Program-made: the position numbers and the translations under genes
Shown: piece after piece, positions 63,701 to 64,000 of the stretch
How the letters are laid out: each line of letters starts with the position of its first letter
Position numbering within the stretch: the first letter of the stretch is position 1
Source: Sinotaia quadrata
Taxonomy: Eukaryota > Mollusca > Gastropoda > Architaenioglossa > Viviparidae
Assembly (NCBI GenBank): GCA_028829895.1
Contig: CM054177.1
Coordinates: 30,577,564 to 30,641,563 of the forward strand
Reading direction: 5' to 3'
DNA length: 64,000 nt
Notes under the pieces: model-generated
What the model saw: the letters and a program-made list of their open reading frames with translations, nothing else
Told to the model about the DNA's origin: nothing
Databases searched by the model: none

Positions 63701-63770
63701 CACCTGGCTGCCAATTCCTGTGTCAGACTAAGGCTTTTGCATGCAGCAGCAGTGACATGTGACCTTTCAC
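40262..63770 (-). CDS. Rho guanine-nucleotide exchange factor with DH domain, nine 3' exons
   Basis: Exons in reading order are 63770-63634, 62290-62215, 61677-61409, 61227-61123, 60934-60845, 57820-57684, 56892-56740, 55026-53347 and 40682-40262 (TAA). Every junction is GT/AG and in phase, giving about 1,020 residues; further 5' exons lie to the right of the window. After an acidic linker comes a DH (RhoGEF) domain over four exons. Conserved region 1 is VEDIIESEQEY and conserved region 3 is LICPLQRIPKYMLQLQ, followed by the TxxDHPDH helix. DH domains load GTP onto Rho, Rac or Cdc42. No PH domain follows: the chain goes straight into a serine-rich linker and a long polar tail with a basic patch KKKPFRTSLKNLFNKKK. 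DH without PH recalls ARHGEF33 and a few others, but I cannot assign an orthologue. Confidence 0.85.
41296..41475. repeat. 44-bp minisatellite, 4 copies with a decaying tail
   Basis: ATCATGTACAGAAGCACTCT starts at 41298, 41342 and 41386, with a diverged copy at 41430. More degenerate relatives (CATGTACAGGAGACTTTG and so on) extend to about 41640. The left three copies are almost identical. Confidence 0.92.
42690..42850. repeat. ~40-bp tandem repeat, 3 clear copies
   Basis: CTGTATGTTC-CTTGTGAATTACA followed by TCATAACTTAT recurs near 42738, 42777 and 42818. Older relatives (CAGTCTGTAACTTAT) can be traced back to about 42470. Confidence 0.8.
43120..43625. repeat. Degenerate long-unit tandem repeat, about 4 copies
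   Basis: CATATCAAGCA recurs near 43131, 43327, 43465 and 43583, with ATCATTTAAAA, AGAATGTAT and CAAGATTTCACCC between. Units are about 120-195 bp and clearly diverged. Confidence 0.7.
45470..45790. repeat. Degenerate tandem repeat, ~45-95 bp
   Basis: AAATGTCCTGAAATTGGCCA followed by GAATGAAAGTGCTT occurs twice, with weaker relatives before and after. Confidence 0.7.
46622..46852. repeat. ~135-bp duplication
   Basis: CAGACTGCCAAGCATTAAAG and TGTCAAGTTA-TGAT at about 46677-46712 recur as CAGATTGCCAAGCATTAAAG at about 46807-46840. The preceding segment (TTTCCTGAGAACTGTTGGCA versus TTTCTCAAGAAGTGCTGGCA) is also shared. Confidence 0.8.
47548..48917 (-). mobile_element. Unclassified interspersed element, copy 3 (1.4 kb, inverted)
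   Basis: On the minus strand this follows copies 1 and 2 in order. Plus-strand landmarks are TTTGCCTATCCCTATTTCTA near the low end, GGGCACTCCTTATGATGGTA, CCAATGGTTAAGATTTATGA, TTGATTTAATAAATTTATTG, TTGTGGAAGAGAAAATGTTT, and AACCATTAACTAGGTGGCAC at the high end. It lies inside the Rho-GEF intron. The low-end flank (GCAGTT-TGTGGCAGGG) and high-end flank (GGTGGCACTGG) show no obvious target-site duplication. Confidence 0.75.
51385..51486. repeat. Perfect palindrome: 47-bp arms, 8-bp loop
   Basis: 51385-51431 and 51440-51486 are exact reverse complements (arm start ATGAAAACCACTACAATG; arm end TTTATATTTC on the other side). They are separated by AAATACAT. No mismatch was found on reading base by base. 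The arms are not found elsewhere in the window. It lies in the Rho-GEF intron. Confidence 0.95.
51682..51742. repeat. (GT)n microsatellite, about 30 units
   Basis: An uninterrupted GT run of 61 bp, about 200 bp from the perfect palindrome. It is likely polymorphic. Confidence 0.97.
51833..52010. repeat. ~60-bp tandem repeat, 3 copies
   Basis: GTGATATCATGCAGTA-with-ATGA and AACTTGAG-TATTC, then AACAGA, recur near 51835, 51890 and 51953. The copies are moderately diverged. Confidence 0.8.
53347..55026 (-). CDS. Rho-GEF large tail exon (1.68 kb)
   Basis: 560 codons are open from the acceptor TGCTTTCAG to the donor GTAAGT (53346-53341). It starts MYLPKWLEQSSGYLYDDIGH. The tail is rich in S, P, Q, H and D, with a tandem SYSGYPAHSSFDTYTGYP pattern, an acidic DVDDEDD, and a basic end KKKPFRTSLKNLFNKKK. 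There is no folded domain. The run of lysines at the C-terminal end of the exon could bind membrane phosphoinositides in place of a PH domain; that is inference. Confidence 0.9.
55600..55858. repeat. ~60-bp minisatellite, about 4-5 copies
   Basis: GAGCTAAAAGGACCAGAT and TTTTAGCTAAAAAGACCAGA alternate in a higher-order pattern. Each period is built of two related half-units beginning GCTAAAA-G-CCAGAT. Confidence 0.88.
56060..56400. repeat. 47-bp minisatellite, about 6 copies, 12-bp palindrome in each unit
   Basis: The unit carries GTTCCATGTTAGCAGGATAT and TGCTTTATGATTACATGTAA. ATTACATGTAAT is a perfect 12-bp palindrome kept in the central copies. The outer copies are diverged on both sides. 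Confidence 0.94.
56740..56892 (-). CDS. Rho-GEF exon: serine-rich linker after the DH domain
   Basis: It encodes QGSSVQSSVSGSSCEVGLVT and SGVHSTGEDTVSGIGQH, which is disordered and serine/glycine-rich. The acceptor TTTGTATAG abuts a large minisatellite whose units carry similar AG-ended sequences. The donor is AA|GTAAGA. Confidence 0.85.
56893..57405. repeat. ~43-bp minisatellite abutting a splice acceptor, about 11 copies
   Basis: Plus-strand units carry AAAATGTTTCAAACTAGTAT and TTTATACAGGATCCCTACAT. Copies next to the exon are nearly identical and those further away are diverged (GATCTCTACACAGCAAAAGG). Read on the gene's strand, each unit has TATGTAG followed by GGATCC, similar to the real junction TTTGTATAG|AGCACAGGGATC. 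ACTAGT is palindromic. Confidence 0.93.
57684..57820 (-). CDS. Rho-GEF exon: end of the DH domain
   Basis: It encodes QVLRYTHKDHPDHFRLQTSL and LSKLQDFVERFNHDISH, matching the last long DH helix (T-x-x-x-HPD). The donor is CA|GTAAGT. After this exon a PH domain would normally begin; none does. Confidence 0.9.
57821..60844 (-). other. Rho-GEF intron containing DNA-transposon relics
   Basis: Besides the hAT relic, about 57.9-58.3 kb is a less AT-rich stretch with a 60-codon minus-strand frame and no recognised domain. Near 58463 the sequence AGTGGGTGGCAACCTACAGC looks like a terminus of another hAT-type element with no partner found. About 59.9-60.84 kb shows nothing recognisable. Confidence 0.5.
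58746..59887 (-). mobile_element. hAT-type DNA transposon relic (deleted copy)
   Basis: The low end begins TAGTGGTCCCCAACCTTC, and the high end, read on the minus strand, begins CAGTGGTCCTCATG. These resemble hAT terminal inverted repeats (CAGTGGTCC...). Outside the ends, AGTTAAGA (left) and AGTTATTA (right) agree at 6 of 8 positions, as a decayed 8-bp target duplication might. Inside, on the minus strand at about 59440-59727, lies a fragment of the transposase C-terminal dimerisation region: DLQNDIVLKSCTTDDKFWNL, then FTFLCEIVFSSEYNKIK and SRRYPSWPL. The upstream DDE domain is missing, so the copy is dead. Confidence 0.6.
60845..60934 (-). CDS. Rho-GEF exon: DH conserved region 3
   Basis: 30 codons in phase 0: AKKELNPNADLMSLLICP and then LQRIPKYMLQLQ. 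The P-x-QRI-x-(R/K)-Y core contacts the GTPase in known DH structures. It is the strongest single marker for this family in the window. Confidence 0.93.
60935..61122 (-). other. Short Rho-GEF intron
   Basis: A 188-bp AT-rich intron between two DH exons. No feature other than the splice sites. Confidence 0.7.
61123..61227 (-). CDS. Rho-GEF exon: middle of the DH domain
   Basis: 35 codons in phase 0, LLGLYQEYVESLPASISCL then SLRTFIK. The Y-x-x-Y-V motif is typical of the DH helix before conserved region 3. The acceptor is ACTTGCAG and the donor is GTTGGC, which is weak but in the right place. Confidence 0.88.
61409..61677 (-). CDS. Rho-GEF exon: N-terminal half of the DH domain
   Basis: It encodes the first DH helices: QRRQAVEDIIESEQEYCSQL (conserved region 1), LMNTYEQPLQEG, ILFPSSLSDMCEQHRQMLHL and WSSAGVVGDIFA. 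The acceptor is GCTTAAG and the donor GTGAAT. It ends in phase 0 with CAG. Confidence 0.92.
61678..62214 (-). other. Rho-GEF intron, AT-rich
   Basis: 537 bp with no repeat array and no recognisable element. Confidence 0.7.
62215..62290 (-). CDS. Rho-GEF exon just before the DH domain
   Basis: The acceptor is CTATTTGAAG and the donor is GTATGT. It encodes SKHAEEKKGYMMQGKSITQA and then ILVDS. It ends with one base of an alanine codon completed in the next exon. Confidence 0.75.
62722..62905. repeat. ~90-bp tandem duplication, 2 copies
   Basis: AGAATAAATCTGTAGTCATA and GGTGATAGGTATGTTCAAGT through TATCTATTGGAGTTGAACAT occur twice with essentially no differences. A third, diverged half-copy (AGTACCTATTGGTGTTGGGC) follows. 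Confidence 0.92.
63478..63622. repeat. ~82-bp tandem duplication, 2 copies
   Basis: CCATGTCTCCTGAAGCTCTA and ATAGCTAAGACTAGCCCC start near 63478 and 63560. The second copy ends about 12 bp before the donor site of the exon at 63634. Confidence 0.92.
63634..63770 (-). CDS. Rho-GEF exon: acidic linker before the DH domain
   Basis: The acceptor is ATTACAG just above 63770 and the donor GTCAGT starts at 63633. It encodes ACKSLSLTQELAARCQDI and then DISESSEEDLESAV. It begins with two bases and ends in phase 0, matching the next exon. The donor is non-optimal and the frame would reach a stop at 63619 if the exon were not spliced there, so this border is the least certain of the set. Confidence 0.6.
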
Positions 63771-64000
63771 CTGTAATGAAGAATATCCAGATTAGTTTGG
63801 TGAAAGTATCATTATGAGCAGGCAACTGTTTTCTATTATAAATATGTTATGCTACAACTTCGTACTACTATGTTTAGTGTACTCACAATATAAAATACTT
63901 TAAGACAAATGTCAGCTTGAAAACAACCAATAATAGTAATAAGGGAACTATATACTGAGGCTGCAAGTAATGTTATCAAAAATATTTTTATTATTCTGGA
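63771..64000 (-). other. Intron upstream of the first visible Rho-GEF exon
   Basis: Nothing was recognised beyond the acceptor (ATTACAG). The exon enters with two bases of a split codon, so at least one coding exon lies beyond the right edge of the window. Confidence 0.6.

Overview
This is nuclear DNA of an animal: AT-rich, with spliced genes, long introns, decayed transposons and a very high density of minisatellites. There are no bacterial operons, no CRISPR and no convincing tRNA or rRNA. The two recognisable genes are metazoan (UBR3 and a Rho-family GEF). No vertebrate-type repeats were noticed, so an invertebrate is more likely. A mollusc or other lophotrochozoan fits the style but cannot be proved from this window.

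Layout. (1) 1-10.5 kb: the last five coding exons and 3' UTR of a UBR3 E3 ubiquitin ligase on the plus strand (3517-9405), preceded by a minisatellite and a possible piggyBac remnant. (2) 10.5-24.6 kb: gene-free, with two copies of an unclassified interspersed element (12.1-13.7 and 18.8-21.0 kb) and a chain of minisatellites. (3) 24.6-35.6 kb: a minus-strand gene whose main part is one very long coding exon (24975-28306, about 1,110 codons). It encodes a low-complexity, highly charged protein I do not recognise. Its 5' end probably lies in a CpG-richer exon at 35.26-35.6 kb, behind an intron almost filled with tandem arrays. (4) 36-40 kb: a decayed non-LTR retrotransposon fragment and more arrays. 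(5) 40.26 kb to beyond the right edge: nine minus-strand exons of a Rho guanine-nucleotide exchange factor. It has a DH domain and a long disordered tail, no visible PH domain, and a 12.66-kb last intron holding a third copy of the interspersed element and a perfect 47-bp palindrome. A hAT-type DNA transposon relic lies in another intron.

Exon calls rest on conserved protein sequence, GT/AG borders and codon phase. All nine Rho-GEF exons and all five UBR3 exons join in phase. UBR3 and the unknown gene converge tail to tail; the unknown gene and the Rho-GEF lie in tandem on the minus strand. Nothing suggests the three act in one pathway.

The most unusual property is the repeat landscape. Roughly forty tandem arrays occur in 64 kb, several share a 33-34 bp period without sharing sequence, and at least eleven have a short hairpin or palindrome inside the repeated unit. 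I see no candidate for a wholly new multi-gene system; the large orphan exon and the hairpin-bearing arrays are the best leads.
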